In this document: piece after piece, positions 1 to 8,183 of the stretch
Layout of the letters: each line of letters begins with the position of its first letter
Numbering within the stretch: position 1 is the first letter of the stretch
Source of the DNA: Saccharopolyspora shandongensis
GTDB lineage: Bacteria; Actinomycetota; Actinomycetes; Mycobacteriales; Pseudonocardiaceae
Assembly: GCF_900106995.1 (NCBI RefSeq)
Contig: NZ_FNOK01000015.1
Span: forward strand, 1 to 64,000
Length of the DNA: 64,000 nt
Reading direction: 5' to 3'
Notes under the pieces: model-generated
Told to the model about the DNA's origin: nothing
What the model saw: only the letters and a program-made list of their open reading frames with translations
The model's database searches: none
Translations under genes and position numbers: made by a program

Positions 1-78
1 GTCCGGAGCCACGCCCACTGCGTGATGCTCGCCTTTCCCTACGTCCAGGCCGAGGAACACACCGAAATCGCTGCTCAT
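1..78 (-). CDS. IS110-family transposase, N-terminal fragment cut by window edge
   Basis: Only the first 26 codons are inside the window, starting at the ATG at 78. They read MSSDFGVFLGLDVGKGEHHA and on, the RuvC-like/DEDD start of IS110-family transposases, where the GLDVGK aspartate is the first catalytic acidic residue. IS110 transposases move DNA with a RuvC-like domain and a C-terminal serine-containing domain, guided by a structured bridge RNA. The rest of the gene lies beyond position 1, so intactness cannot be judged. Assignment rests on the short but characteristic N-terminus. Confidence 0.75.
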   Translation of the reverse strand, partial: MSSDFGVFLGLDVGKGEHHAVGVAPD

Positions 79-300
79 CCACCGTGCCGTTCGTTTGTCT
101 CGGGTGGTCGCCGGTCGAGCATCGAGCGCCGGCACCCACGTTACGACGAGACCTGCCCAGCAGGCGGCCGTGTCCCTATCAGCGGTCGGTCGATGCCACC
201 AGGCCCGGTGACACCACCCCCCGGATCATGCCTACGACTGGGGGCGTCAGTCATGCCGGACCTGGCGACCACAACTCCTAGATCAGGAGCTACGAAAAAG
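79..300 (-). ncRNA. Candidate IS110 left-end noncoding region (possible bridge RNA)
   Basis: About 300 bases upstream of the transposase start hold no convincing gene. In IS110-type elements this 5' noncoding end is long and encodes the bridge RNA that pairs with donor and target. The sequence contains short inverted repeats, including CTCCT-AGATC-AGGAG at 275-289. I could not fold it or locate guide loops, and the outer end of the element is unknown, so the limits are approximate. No other function is visible here. Confidence 0.3.
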
Positions 301-386
301 GTAACGGGGGGCGGGGCCTGGGGGTGTGCCAGGCGGCGCACGGGTCGCACGTCGATCCGTGCCCTGCCTGGCACCAGGTCTGCTGG

Positions 387-956
387 CTACGAATATTCGG
401 GCAGATCGAGCCCTTCCAGGAGGAACCCGGCATCGCGGCGGGCGCTCGCAGTGTCGTCGTCCCGGTGCAGCTCCGTCGCCAATGCCCGTAGCGAGCCCCA
501 GTGGCCGAGGTATGCGATGCCGATCAGCAGGGCGTGCCGGGCATCCACCTCGTCGTCGCCCGAAACGGCCCGGAATGCGGCCAGGATCCGTTCGTCCTCC
601 TCGCCGGGCGGAGCCGTCACGGCGGTGACGTAGACCCCGTGGACCTTCTCGTCCCGGTCGCCGGCGCTGGCGAGGAAGTCCAGCGCCTCGTCGAGGTGCC
701 AGGTCTGCAGCCCCCGGTGGATCGCCGCGCACGTCGCCTCGGCATCCGGGCCGTGGACGGCGAGGTAGCGCAGGTCGACGAAGGGATCTTCGAGGTAGGT
801 GACCACCGTCCGCATGTCCGGCAAGGTCGACCACACCTGCCGGAAGGGCTCGTCGCCCTCTCGGCCGGGGCCTTCGATGTCCCAATTCCGATGCCACGCG
901 AAGGCGCTGACGTCGGCCCGGCTGGTCTCGTTCTTCAGCGCGATCCGCGCTTCCAA
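387..956 (-). CDS. Hypothetical protein, possibly helical-repeat
   Basis: A 189-residue soluble protein I do not recognise. It is rich in Ala, Leu, Asp and Glu with short helical stretches (for example around HALLIGIAYLGHWGSLRALA), loosely like HEAT-type helical repeats. No signal peptide, membrane segment or catalytic motif is seen. The TTG start is chosen because GGAGG lies about seven bases upstream. It stands alone between the IS110 end and a palindromic repeat, transcribed toward the insertion sequence. Function unknown. Confidence 0.6.
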   Translation of the reverse strand: MEARIALKNETSRADVSAFAWHRNWDIEGPGREGDEPFRQVWSTLPDMRTVVTYLEDPFVDLRYLAVHGPDAEATCAAIHRGLQTWHLDEALDFLASAGDRDEKVHGVYVTAVTAPPGEEDERILAAFRAVSGDDEVDARHALLIGIAYLGHWGSLRALATELHRDDDTASARRDAGFLLEGLDLPEYS

Positions 957-1053
957 AGTTCGGCCTCCGCATCGTTCGCGATCTCCGCCCGCACGCTAGT
1001 GGATCGCGGCCCCGGCGGGTCGTGGAACGGCACTCGTGCGTTCGCGAGGTGAA

Positions 1054-1100
1054 GTGAACGGCCTGTTTGCCTCGTCTATCGAGGCGAACAGGCCGTTCAC
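1054..1100. repeat. Palindromic repeat family A, copy 1
   Basis: Near-perfect hairpin: a 21-base arm beginning GTGAACGGCCTGTTTGCCTC, loop TCTAT, and the complementary arm with one G-U-type mismatch. Lies between two minus-strand genes, 32 bases past the stop of the DUF4267 gene, and could act as its terminator. Related copies are at 18335-18381, 18418-18470 and 40939-40990. Confidence 0.75.
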
Positions 1101-1131
1101 TCCGGGGCGACCGGCGCGAGTGCGCTGATCG

Positions 1132-1563
1132 CTACGCCGCCGCGACCTGGTGGGCAGGTGCCGTCGTCGTGGTGGTGGGCAGCGGTCGTTCGCAGAGCAG
1201 GAGGATTCCCGCCACGACCACGACCACTCCCGTCGCCGCGTGGACGCCGAAGGCCGTCGCCGGGGCGCCGCCATGGGTGAGGACCGCGATCGCGTCGCCG
1301 AACGCGATCATTGCGTCCGCCAGTGCAACCCAGCCCAGGGCTCGTCGTTGGCGCAGCGCCAACAGGATGAAGATGGTCAGCGCGCAGGCCAGGTCGCGCA
1401 CTCCCTTGATGATGAGGTAGCCCGCCGCGTCGCCCTGCGGCCAGCTGGGGAAGCCGAAGCCCTCCGCCGCTCCGTTCGGGTCGATCACGAACCTCGTTCC
1501 GAAAGAGACCACGAAGAGGGCGAGCGCGATCATCAGGCCGGTGTTGAAGCGTCGCAGCGTCAT
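1132..1563 (-). CDS. DUF4267-like small integral membrane protein
   Basis: A 143-residue membrane protein with about four hydrophobic helices (roughly residues 8-28, 45-70, 74-95 and 104-125) and a Thr-rich tail. The layout resembles actinobacterial DUF4267 proteins, often found beside TetR regulators; their biochemical role is unknown. It is divergent from the TetR gene starting at 1655. The shared intergenic region carries two copies of a 13-base palindrome, so it is probably the target of that regulator. The family call comes from topology and context rather than a diagnostic motif. Confidence 0.7.
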   Translation of the reverse strand: MTLRRFNTGLMIALALFVVSFGTRFVIDPNGAAEGFGFPSWPQGDAAGYLIIKGVRDLACALTIFILLALRQRRALGWVALADAMIAFGDAIAVLTHGGAPATAFGVHAATGVVVVVAGILLLCERPLPTTTTTAPAHQVAAA

Positions 1564-1599
1564 GGCTGGCTCCTGAATTTTCTATCGACGATCTGTTCT

Positions 1600-1645
1600 C
1601 TAGCGACGCTAGCAGTAGCTCTGCTTGATTGTCTAGCGATGCTAG
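1600..1645. promoter_or_regulatory. Two TetR-type operators in a divergent promoter
   Basis: CTAGCGACGCTAG (1600-1612) and CTAGCGATGCTAG (1633-1645) are 13-base palindromes (CTAGC-3-GCTAG) with starts 33 bases apart. A weaker relative, CTATCGACGAT, is just to the left. The second copy ends 9 bases before the TetR start codon. They are likely bound by that regulator to control both divergent genes. Confidence 0.65.
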
Positions 1646-1654
1646 AATTCGGTC

Positions 1655-2224
1655 ATGTCCGTGAGGGAGCGCAAGGAACGGGAGCGGGCCGAACGGCACC
1701 GGCTGATCATCGAGTCGGCGCGCGAGCTCGCCGAGGCGGAGGGCTGGGAGGCCGTTACGACGCGGCGGCTGGCGGAGCGCGTCGAGTACAGCCAGCCGGT
1801 CCTGTACAGCCACTTCAACGGCAAGGACGCGATCATCGCCGCCGTCGCCATCGAGGGCATCGTCGAAATCACCACCGAATTCCGCCGGGCTCGCCAAGGC
1901 CGCCGTGCCCCCAAGGCGACGCTGCGCGCGCTGGCCGACGCCTACCTGACCTTCGCCCGGGATCGGCCCGCGCTCTACGAGGCGATGTTCGTGCGGCCCA
2001 TCGACATCCCGTTCGGCACCGAGGATTCGCCCGCCGCGCTTCGGGAGGCGTTCGGCGAGCTCACCGCGGTGCTCGAACCGCTGGCCGGCGACCGCGATCT
2101 GGAAACCCTCGCCGAGGTTTTCTGGAGCGCCTTGCACGGCCAGGCCATCCTGACCCGCGGCGAACGGCTCCGCGCCAGCCACCAGAAGGCGCGTCTCGAC
2201 ATGCTGATCGACCAGTTCGCCTAG
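1655..2224 (+). CDS. TetR family transcriptional regulator
   Basis: A 189-residue TetR repressor. The N-terminal helix-turn-helix is seen in TTRRLAERVEYSQPVLYSHF around residues 33-52; the rest is a ligand domain ending in a WHG-type region (SALHGQAIL). The start is tight against an upstream palindromic operator, implying a very short or absent leader and autoregulation. Divergent from the membrane gene on its left. The ligand cannot be deduced from sequence. Confidence 0.85.
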   Translation: MSVRERKERERAERHRLIIESARELAEAEGWEAVTTRRLAERVEYSQPVLYSHFNGKDAIIAAVAIEGIVEITTEFRRARQGRRAPKATLRALADAYLTFARDRPALYEAMFVRPIDIPFGTEDSPAALREAFGELTAVLEPLAGDRDLETLAEVFWSALHGQAILTRGERLRASHQKARLDMLIDQFA

Positions 2225-2264
2225 CAGCCGGACGTGCCTGCCGCCGGTTGGACGTACTGGGCCG

Positions 2265-2303
2265 GTGCGAGTGCTGATCACCGCCATCGGATCGCGCGGC
2301 GAT
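2265..2303 (+). pseudogene. Remnant: N-terminus of a macrolide/sterol-type glycosyltransferase
   Basis: A GTG start followed by codons for MRVLITAIGSRGD, the hallmark N-terminal loop of GT1 glycosyltransferases such as MGT and EryCIII-like enzymes. The glycosyltransferase reading stops making sense after 13 residues, where the sequence enters a different broken gene. Interpreted as the 5' stub left by a deletion. Confidence 0.5.
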
Positions 2304-2669
2304 CGAGGCCGAGCGCATCGACCTCACCGGCCTGGCCGGGAATCCGCTGCGCTGGGACCTGAAACTGACCGGGACCACCGACCCGATCGACATCGACGTG
2401 CTGCGCACCTTGCCGTCGCTGACCCGCCTCGACCTGTCGGCGGTGGACGTCGTCGCCGCCCCTGGTCATCACGGACCTCCCAGGCCCCCGGGTGCTGATC
2501 CTCAACGCGCGGCAGTGGGTCCGGCTGCGGGCTGCCGACCGACCGGCCCGCGAAGCTCGCGGCGGCGGAACGGGTCGGAACGTTGTCGCTGCGCGAGACC
2601 GCGGCGCGGTGCGAATGGCTCGCCCAGCGCCCGTTCCGGCTGGACACGTGCTCAGGGGCGGTCGAGTAG
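2299..2669 (+). pseudogene. Frameshifted leucine-rich-repeat protein fragment
   Basis: Reading from 2299 gives IEAERIDLTGLAGNPLRWDL, then VLRTLPSLTRLDLSAVDVV, a leucine-rich-repeat pattern. Coding sense then jumps frame (VITDLPGPRVLILNARQW) and jumps again (PAKLAAAERVGTLSLRETAA) before a TAG at 2667. Two frameshifts and no start codon make it a decayed fragment, apparently the C-terminal part of an STM4015-like or other LRR protein. It overlaps the glycosyltransferase stub at its 5' edge. Confidence 0.55.
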
Positions 2670-2682
2670 CGCCGAGTGGTTT

Positions 2683-2705
2683 CCGATTTTGCCTAAAATT
2701 GGGAA
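2683..2705. repeat. Dispersed hairpin repeat family D, copy 1
   Basis: CCGATTTTGCCTAAAATTGG followed by GAA. Imperfect stem CCGATTTT/AAAATTGG with a GCCT loop. The same 23 bases recur exactly at 59505-59527, 57 kb away, with similar flanks (TTC then GCGCT). Lies between the LRR remnant and the phosphodiesterase gene. Confidence 0.7.
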
Positions 2706-2736
2706 GTTCTGCGCTTGAAGCTCACGTCTTGGAGGA

Positions 2737-3483
2737 GTGATGACCGTTCTGCTCGCTCAGATCAGCGATCTGCACCTGGATGGCAGCCAGTGGGCGGCGC
2801 AGCGCGCCACCCGCGTGATGGACCACCTCCGGGCCTTGCCCCGCCCGGTGGATGCGCTGCTGGTGACCGGGGACATCGCCGATCACGGCGAGGAGGCCGA
2901 ATACGAGGAGGCGGCGCGGATTCTGGCCGCTCCGTTCCCGGTGCTCATGTGCCCGGGCAACCACGACGCGCGCCCGGAGTTCCGGAAGGTGCTGCTCGGC
3001 GGGGACTCCGGCGGCGAGCCCGTCAACCAGGTCCACCACGTCGCCGGAACCGCGATCCTGATGTGCGACTCCACGATCCCGGGCCGCGACGAGGGGCGGC
3101 TCGACGCGCAGACGCTCGACTGGATCGGCACCGCGCTCGACGAACTGCCGCCCGATGTCCGGGCGCTGATCGCGTTCCACCACCCGCCGGTCGGGCTCCG
3201 CCACCCGTTCATCGACGGAATCCTGCTGGAACGGCCGGAAGAACTGGCGGCCGTGCTCGAAGCGCACCCGCAGGTCGCCGCCGTGCTGGCCGGGCATGCC
3301 CACACCGCGGCCGCCTCGACCTTCGCCGGGCGGCCGCTGCACGTCGGGCCGGCGGTCAACTGGAACCTGCGCATGGCTTGGGAAGGCGACCGCCCGGACG
3401 ATCGCGACGCACCTCCCGGCATCGCCTTCCACGTGCTGGCCGACGATGCGCGCCTGACCACCCACTTCCGCGTCGTGCCCTGA
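2737..3483 (+). CDS. Calcineurin-like metallophosphoesterase (CpdA-type)
   Basis: A 248-residue cytosolic phosphoesterase with all five family motifs in order: DLHLD near the N-terminus, GDIADHG, GNHD, HHPP and GHAH. These build the two-metal site of class III cyclic-nucleotide phosphodiesterases such as CpdA and Rv0805, and length fits that family. The likely role is hydrolysis of a cyclic nucleotide or a related phosphodiester; the substrate is not proven by sequence. GTG at 2737 and ATG at 2740 both follow GGAGG; the ATG has the better spacing. Monocistronic, ending at a two-hairpin terminator. Confidence 0.85.
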   Translation: MMTVLLAQISDLHLDGSQWAAQRATRVMDHLRALPRPVDALLVTGDIADHGEEAEYEEAARILAAPFPVLMCPGNHDARPEFRKVLLGGDSGGEPVNQVHHVAGTAILMCDSTIPGRDEGRLDAQTLDWIGTALDELPPDVRALIAFHHPPVGLRHPFIDGILLERPEELAAVLEAHPQVAAVLAGHAHTAAASTFAGRPLHVGPAVNWNLRMAWEGDRPDDRDAPPGIAFHVLADDARLTTHFRVVP

Positions 3484-3548
3484 CCGCGACGATGACCAAC
3501 GGCTAGTAATACCGGATCGCAGCATCCACTGTGGATTCCGAGTGGGGT

Positions 3549-3637
3549 GCGGCCGGGCGGCGCCGGGGGAGGGGGCGGTGCGCCGCCCGGCCGCGTCGGC
3601 TCGATGCCTCGGGGTCGGGGGAGGTGGCATCGAGCCG
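3549..3637. terminator. Two tandem hairpins between convergent genes
   Basis: First hairpin 3549-3563/3580-3594, a perfect 15-base GCGGCCGGGCGGCGC stem. Second 3597-3608/3626-3637, a perfect 12-base CGGCTCGATGCC stem. They lie between the plus-strand phosphoesterase and the minus-strand small membrane gene and probably terminate both. No U-tract is present. Confidence 0.65.
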
Positions 3638-3647
3638 GGCCAGGTGG

Positions 3648-3950
3648 TCAGAGGCGTTGCAGGGCTTCCAGAACCCGGTGGTGGAGCTCGAACGACGATG
3701 GCTCGTGGATCGGTACCGTGTCCAGAGTGGAATGATCGGTGGGCTCCCGAGGCTCCCGCAGGTGATGCCTGCCGGTCGGGGCGGCGTTCCGCTTCGCTTC
3801 GGCTTCCACGTGGTCGATGAGCTGCCAGACGTTCGTCGCGCCTTCGCCCGCTCCTGCGTGCTGGGGAAGGCGCCTGCGGTAGGTGTACATCAGGGACATG
3901 CCGAGCAGCACCGAGCCGAGGCAGGACAGGGCGGTCCAGAACGGGTGCAT
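3648..3950 (-). CDS. Small single-pass membrane protein, unknown
   Basis: A 100-residue protein starting MHPFWTALSCLGSVLLGMSL with one N-terminal transmembrane helix (about residues 4-20), then a basic YRRR stop-transfer and a hydrophilic cytoplasmic tail rich in His, Glu and Arg. A longer frame extends upstream, but the ATG at 3950 is preferred because AAAGGAA lies about eight bases before it. Located 56 bases after a zinc-finger gene on the same strand, possibly an operon. No family recognised. Confidence 0.55.
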   Translation of the reverse strand: MHPFWTALSCLGSVLLGMSLMYTYRRRLPQHAGAGEGATNVWQLIDHVEAEAKRNAAPTGRHHLREPREPTDHSTLDTVPIHEPSSFELHHRVLEALQRL

Positions 3951-4006
3951 CGCGATTCCTTTCCCAAGCAGGTGACCGACTTCTTCCAGGACTGCGGTTT
4001 TCGCGC

Positions 4007-4216
4007 TCAAGGACCGATACCGGCGAGCCGCCGAGCCTCGCGGTTGCACTCGGAGCAGGTGTCCCAGAACCAGGCCGGCTCGCTGTCATCGGCGGAAAGC
4101 TGCTGAAGGCACAGCGTCAGCACCTGCGTCCCGGTCGGATACGAGCAGCCACAAGGCCTTTCGGCCAAGCTCGCATGCCACTGCCCAGCAGCAGGCACCC
4201 AATGAAACGGATACAT
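4007..4216 (-). CDS. Small Cys/His zinc-finger-type protein
   Basis: A 69-residue protein starting MYPFHWVPAAGQWHAS, with Cys pairs in PCGC, a lone Cys in LTLC and a CSEC near the C-terminus. This resembles short actinomycete zinc-finger proteins encoded next to Scr1/DUF397 regulators, which share the opening aromatic-His-Trp pattern. Metal binding is inferred from Cys/His spacing. Divergent from the XRE regulator at 4352. The internal ATG was chosen over a longer frame because it gives the family-like N-terminus. Confidence 0.55.
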   Translation of the reverse strand: MYPFHWVPAAGQWHASLAERPCGCSYPTGTQVLTLCLQQLSADDSEPAWFWDTCSECNREARRLAGIGP

Positions 4217-4329
4217 CCACGACCCCCGCCCATCAACGGTTCCGTTGGTACCAGTGGTTCTGAACCAAATTGGACAAGAGGAACCGGGTGATCCGCAATT
4301 AACCTTTCGAGGGATCTTCACCTGCGGTA

Positions 4330-4353
4330 ATGCACCGTTAGGCTGTGGTGCAT
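4330..4353. promoter_or_regulatory. Inverted repeat overlapping the XRE start
   Basis: ATGCACC (4330-4336) and GGTGCAT (4347-4353) form a 7-base inverted repeat with a 10-base spacer, running into the start codon of the Scr1-type regulator. A plausible autoregulatory operator. Confidence 0.4.
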
Positions 4354-5197
4354 GGCTGGTACCACCCCGAAAGCGCGAGCGCTTGGTGCTGAACTACGTC
4401 GAGCGCGTGAAGAGGCGGGCTTGGGGCTGCGACAACTCGCAGCGCAGCTCGGTACCTCGCACGCGACCGTCTCCCGTTGGGAGAACGGAGCGCGTTCTCC
4501 GAAACCGGAAGATGTTGCGGCATACCTGGCCAAGGTCGATGCGTCCGCCGAGCTTCGTGCGGAGCTCGTCGAACTGGCGCGAGACCCGGACGGATCCCAT
4601 TGGCTGTCCGTCGGGATGCCAGATCAGCATCGCCAGCTGGCAGCGCTTCTCGAGATCGAACGCGAAGCCACGCACATCACGACTGTCTCGCCGTTGCTGG
4701 TGCCAGGACTGCTGCAGACCGCCGACTACGCGCGGACGATCATGATTGCGGCAGAGGTACCCAATGACGAAGTTGACATGCGGGTAGCTGTGCGGCTCGG
4801 CCGACGAGAGGCAATCATCCGGAAGGATGCGGCTGAGCTCCGCGCCTTCATCGGAGAATCGGTCCTGCATCAACTCATCGGCGGCGCGGCCGTCATGGCG
4901 GAGCAACTCCGCGCGCTGTTGAAGTACAGCGACATGGAGAACGTCGACCTGCGAGTGATCCCGATGAGCAGCGGTTGGCACCCCGGCTTGGAAGGGCCGT
5001 TCTCCCTGGATCGTTTCGAAGACCGGACTCCTGTTGTGCAGCTGGAGAATCGCATCTCTGCACTGTTCCTGCACGAACCAGGCGAAGTAGCAGCCTACGA
5101 ACATGCCGTGGATAAGGTTGCAGAGGAGGCGATGAGCTCGACGGAGTCCTCGGAGCTCATCACGGAAGCGCTGACGAGGATGGAGATGACGAAGTGA
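4352..5197 (+). CDS. Scr1-family XRE transcriptional regulator (DUF5753)
   Basis: A 281-residue regulator. The N-terminal HTH_31 domain is visible as LGAELRRAREEAGLGLRQLA and SHATVSRWENG (residues 11-45), followed by the long DUF5753 domain with VPGLLQTADYAR and ESVLHQLIGG. Such proteins pair with DUF397 partners in Streptomyces and relatives, where they affect development and antibiotic output. The stop overlaps the GTG of the DUF397 gene by four bases, showing translational coupling. A second Scr1/DUF397 set is at 24.0-25.3 kb on the other strand. Confidence 0.9.
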   Translation: MAGTTPKARALGAELRRAREEAGLGLRQLAAQLGTSHATVSRWENGARSPKPEDVAAYLAKVDASAELRAELVELARDPDGSHWLSVGMPDQHRQLAALLEIEREATHITTVSPLLVPGLLQTADYARTIMIAAEVPNDEVDMRVAVRLGRREAIIRKDAAELRAFIGESVLHQLIGGAAVMAEQLRALLKYSDMENVDLRVIPMSSGWHPGLEGPFSLDRFEDRTPVVQLENRISALFLHEPGEVAAYEHAVDKVAEEAMSSTESSELITEALTRMEMTK

Positions 5198-5397
5198 ACT
5201 CACGGCACGACAGCACGAGCAACTGGCGCAAGTCCAGCCGCAGTGCAAACACCGACAACTGCGTCGAGGTCGGGCGCGCCGCCGTTGGTGCGGCGGTTCG
5301 GGACTCGAAGGACCGGGATGCCGGGTACTTCACGACGACCGGTCAGCAGTGGCGGTTATTCGTCGCCGCCGTCAAGGCCGGGCGGTTCCAGCGCTGA
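5194..5397 (+). CDS. DUF397 protein, partner of Scr1-type regulator
   Basis: A 67-residue DUF397 protein with the family start NWRKSSRSANTDNCVEVG and the middle VRDSKDRDAG. The GTG start overlaps the upstream regulator stop as GTGA. DUF397 proteins are thought to bind or antagonise the adjacent XRE regulator; this is known for the BldB/AbaA-like class and inferred here. The last ~40 codons are nearly identical in DNA to the next gene, marking a recent duplication. Confidence 0.9.
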   Translation: MNSRHDSTSNWRKSSRSANTDNCVEVGRAAVGAAVRDSKDRDAGYFTTTGQQWRLFVAAVKAGRFQR

Positions 5398-5412
5398 GCG
5401 CATTTGGCTCGT
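5281..5412 (+). repeat. Direct repeat, copy 1 (DUF397 3' half)
   Basis: About 120 bases from the GCCGTTGGTGCGG region through the stop codon match 5579-5710 almost base for base, with GCC versus ACC at one codon. The duplication covers the C-terminal half of DUF397 and a little downstream DNA. Confidence 0.85.
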
Positions 5413-5432
5413 GAGTTGGAGGAGGTAACCGC

Positions 5433-5693
5433 ATGAACAGGACCCCCACGGGCTGGCGAAAGTCTTCTCGCTCCCACCAGGTAAGCGCGTGTGTCGAGGT
5501 CGGGCGCATTGAAGGAAGCTGGCGGAAGTCCAGCCGATCTACCCAGCACGAGACCTGCATCGAGGTCGCGCCGACCGCCGTTGGTGCGGCGGTTCGGGAC
5601 TCGAAGGACCGGGATGCCGGGTACTTCACGACGACCGGTCAGCAGTGGCGGTTATTCGTCACCGCCGTCAAGGCCGGGCGGTTCCAGCGCTGA
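5433..5693 (+). CDS. DUF397 protein with doubled N-terminal motif
   Basis: An 86-residue DUF397 paralogue carrying the WRKSSRS motif twice: GWRKSSRSHQVSACVEVGR, then SWRKSSRSTQHETCIEVA. The first copy lacks the VRDSKD half, so the gene looks like a truncated DUF397 fused to a complete one. The C-terminal half matches the preceding gene at DNA level except one codon. ATG is preceded by GGAGG at good distance. Likely co-transcribed with the two genes before it. Confidence 0.85.
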   Translation: MNRTPTGWRKSSRSHQVSACVEVGRIEGSWRKSSRSTQHETCIEVAPTAVGAAVRDSKDRDAGYFTTTGQQWRLFVTAVKAGRFQR

Positions 5694-5710
5694 GCGCTTG
5701 GGGCTCGTGA
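5579..5710 (+). repeat. Direct repeat, copy 2 (DUF397 3' half)
   Basis: Second copy of the ~120-base repeat at 5281-5412, about 298 bases downstream, consistent with tandem duplication or gene conversion. Confidence 0.85.
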
Positions 5711-5751
5711 GTGTTTTGGAGCGCTGCAGCACTCCAAAACACTCACGAGCC
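5702..5751. terminator. Perfect 20-bp hairpin, repeat family B
   Basis: Arms 5702-5721 and 5732-5751 pair perfectly (GGCTCGTGAGTGTTTTGGAG and complement) around a 10-base loop. Between convergent DUF397 and tex, so probably a bidirectional terminator. Member of the CGTGAGTG family seen at six other sites. Confidence 0.85.
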
Positions 5752-5768
5752 CTGTCCAGCAGAGATCC

Positions 5769-8183
5769 CTACTTGCCGAAGCCCGCCTTGCGGAGGGCGT
5801 CGGCCATCGATCCGGACGGGGCGTCGTTGCGCTGACCGCGTCCGCCGCGTCCCTGACCGCCCTGACCGCCTTGGCCCTGACCGCCTCGGCCCTGACCGCC
5901 GCGGCCGCCGCCGCTCTGACCACGACCGCCGCCGTTGCGGCCGCCGCCGCCCTGGCCGCGTCCGCTGCCCTGGCCCCGGCCGGAGTCGCGGTCCTGGCGG
6001 CCGCCGGCGCCCGGCTCGTCGTCCAGGCGCAGCGTCAGCGAGATCCGCTTGCGCGGGATGTCCACGTCCAGGACCTTCACGCGCACGATGTCGCCCGACT
6101 TCACCACGTCGTGCGGGTCGTTGACGAAGTTCTTCGACATCGCCGACACGTGCACCAGGCCGTCCTGGTGCACTCCCACGTCCACGAACGCGCCGAACGC
6201 CGCCACGTTCGTGACCACGCCCTCCAGCGTCATGCCCGGCTTCAGGTCGGCGATCTTCTCCACGCCGTCCGCGAACGTCGCCGTCTTGAACTCCGGCCGC
6301 GGGTCGCGGCCCGGCTTGTCCAGCTCCGCCAGGATGTCCGTGACCGTCGGCAGGCCGAAGCTGTCGTCCACGAAGTCCTGCGGCCGCAACGACTTCAGCA
6401 GCTTCGCGTTGCCGATCAGCCCGGTCATCTCACCGCCGGTGCTGCCCAGGATCCGGTGCACCACCGGGTATGCCTCCGGGTGCACCGCCGAGGAGTCCAG
6501 CGGGTCGTCGCCGTCCGGGATCCGCAGGAAGCCCGCGCACTGCTCGAACGCCTTCGGCCCCAGCCGCGCCACGTCCTTGAGCGCCTTGCGGGTCCGGAAC
6601 GGGCCGTTGGTGTCGCGGTGGTGGACGATGTTGTCCGCCAGGCCCTCGCTGATGCCCGACACGCGGGTCAGCAGCGGCGCCGACGCCGTGTTCACGTCCA
6701 CGCCGACCGCGTTCACGCAGTCCTCGACCACCGCGTCCAGCGAACGCGACAGCTTCGTCTCCGAGATGTCGTGCTGGTACTGGCCGACGCCGATCGACTT
6801 CGGGTCGATCTTCACCAGCTCCGCCAGCGGGTCCTGCAGGCGCCGGGCGATCGACACCGCGCCGCGCAGCGACACGTCCAGCTCCGGCAGCTCCCGCGAC
6901 GCGTAGGCCGACGCCGAGTACACCGACGCGCCCGCCTCCGACACCGAGATCTTGGTGAGCTTCAGGTCCGGGTTCTGGCTGATCAGGTCGGCCGCCAGCT
7001 TGTCCGTCTCGCGCGACGCCGTGCCGTTGCCGATCGCGATCAGGTCCACGTTGTGCGCCTTGGCCAACGTCGCCAGCTTCGCCAGCGCCTGGTCCCACTG
7101 CCGCTGCGGCTGGTGCGGGTAGATCGTGTCGGTCGCGACGACCTTGCCGGTGCCGTCGACGATCGCGACCTTCACACCGGTCCGGAAGCCCGGGTCCAGG
7201 CCCATGGTGGCGCGCGAACCGGCCGGTGCGGCCAGCAGCAGGTCGCGCAGGTTCGCCGCGAACACCCGGACCGCCTCGTCCTCGGCGTTCTGCCGCAGCC
7301 GCAGCCGCAGGTCCACGCTCAGCCGCGTCAGGACGCGGGTGCGCCACGCCCAGCGGACCACATCGGACAGCCACTTGTCGGCCGGGCGGCCCTGCGCGGA
7401 GATGCCGAACTGCTGCGCGATCCGCATCTCGTAGTCGGTCGGGCCCACCTGCTCCGCGCCGTCGTCCGGCTCCAGCGCCAGCTCCAGGGCTTCCTCGTTC
7501 TCGCCGCGGAACAGCGCCAGGATGCGGTGCGACGGCAGGTCCGCGAAGCCCTCGGAGAACTCGAAGTAGTCGGCGAACTTCGCGCCGTCCTCCTCCTTGC
7601 CCTCGCGCACCTTGGAGACCATCCGGCCGCGCGTCCAGACCTGTTCGCGCAGCTCGCCGATCAGGTCGGCGTCCTCGGAGAACCGCTCGACCAGGATCGA
7701 GCGCGCGCCGTCCAGCGCGGCCTGGGCGTCGGCGACGCCCTTCTCGGCGTCCACGAAACCTGCCGCGGTCTCCTGCGGGTCGTGGCTCGGGTCCGACAGC
7801 AGCCGGTCCGCCAGCGGTTCCAGGCCCGCCTCGATGGCGATCTGGGCCTTCGTGCGGCGCTTGGGTTTGTACGGCAGGTAGATGTCCTCCAGCCGCGCCT
7901 TCGAGTCCGCCGCGTTGACCTGCGCTTCCAGCTCGTCGGTCAGCTTGCCCTGCGAGCGGATCGATTCCAGCACCGTCGCGCGCCGCTCTTCGAGCTCGCG
8001 CAGGTAGCGCAACCGCTCTTCGAGCGTGCGCAGCTGGGCGTCGTCGAGGGCGCCGGTCGCTTCCTTTCGGTAGCGCGCGATGAACGGCACAGTCGCCCCG
8101 CCGTCGAGCAAGTCGACGGCGGACTGCACCTGGCGCTCGCGGACGCCGAGCTCCTCGGCGATCTTCTGATGAACAGTCGTCAC
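5769..8183 (-). CDS. tex: Tex-family RNA-binding transcriptional accessory protein
   Basis: An 804-residue protein with the standard Tex layout: helical N-terminal domain ([32 protein letters not shown] region), a YqgF/RuvC-like domain ([11 protein letters not shown]), a helix-hairpin-helix region ([11 protein letters not shown]) and a C-terminal S1 domain ([20 protein letters not shown]). Tex binds nucleic acid and affects transcription or RNA quality control. After the S1 domain is a ~70-residue Gly/Arg/Gln-rich tail (RGG-like) before the ending [12 protein letters not shown]. Such tails add RNA affinity or promote condensation; the function here is inferred. Confidence 0.95.
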   Translation of the reverse strand: MTTVHQKIAEELGVRERQVQSAVDLLDGGATVPFIARYRKEATGALDDAQLRTLEERLRYLRELEERRATVLESIRSQGKLTDELEAQVNAADSKARLEDIYLPYKPKRRTKAQIAIEAGLEPLADRLLSDPSHDPQETAAGFVDAEKGVADAQAALDGARSILVERFSEDADLIGELREQVWTRGRMVSKVREGKEEDGAKFADYFEFSEGFADLPSHRILALFRGENEEALELALEPDDGAEQVGPTDYEMRIAQQFGISAQGRPADKWLSDVVRWAWRTRVLTRLSVDLRLRLRQNAEDEAVRVFAANLRDLLLAAPAGSRATMGLDPGFRTGVKVAIVDGTGKVVATDTIYPHQPQRQWDQALAKLATLAKAHNVDLIAIGNGTASRETDKLAADLISQNPDLKLTKISVSEAGASVYSASAYASRELPELDVSLRGAVSIARRLQDPLAELVKIDPKSIGVGQYQHDISETKLSRSLDAVVEDCVNAVGVDVNTASAPLLTRVSGISEGLADNIVHHRDTNGPFRTRKALKDVARLGPKAFEQCAGFLRIPDGDDPLDSSAVHPEAYPVVHRILGSTGGEMTGLIGNAKLLKSLRPQDFVDDSFGLPTVTDILAELDKPGRDPRPEFKTATFADGVEKIADLKPGMTLEGVVTNVAAFGAFVDVGVHQDGLVHVSAMSKNFVNDPHDVVKSGDIVRVKVLDVDIPRKRISLTLRLDDEPGAGGRQDRDSGRGQGSGRGQGGGGRNGGGRGQSGGGRGGQGRGGQGQGGQGGQGRGGRGQRNDAPSGSMADALRKAGFGK

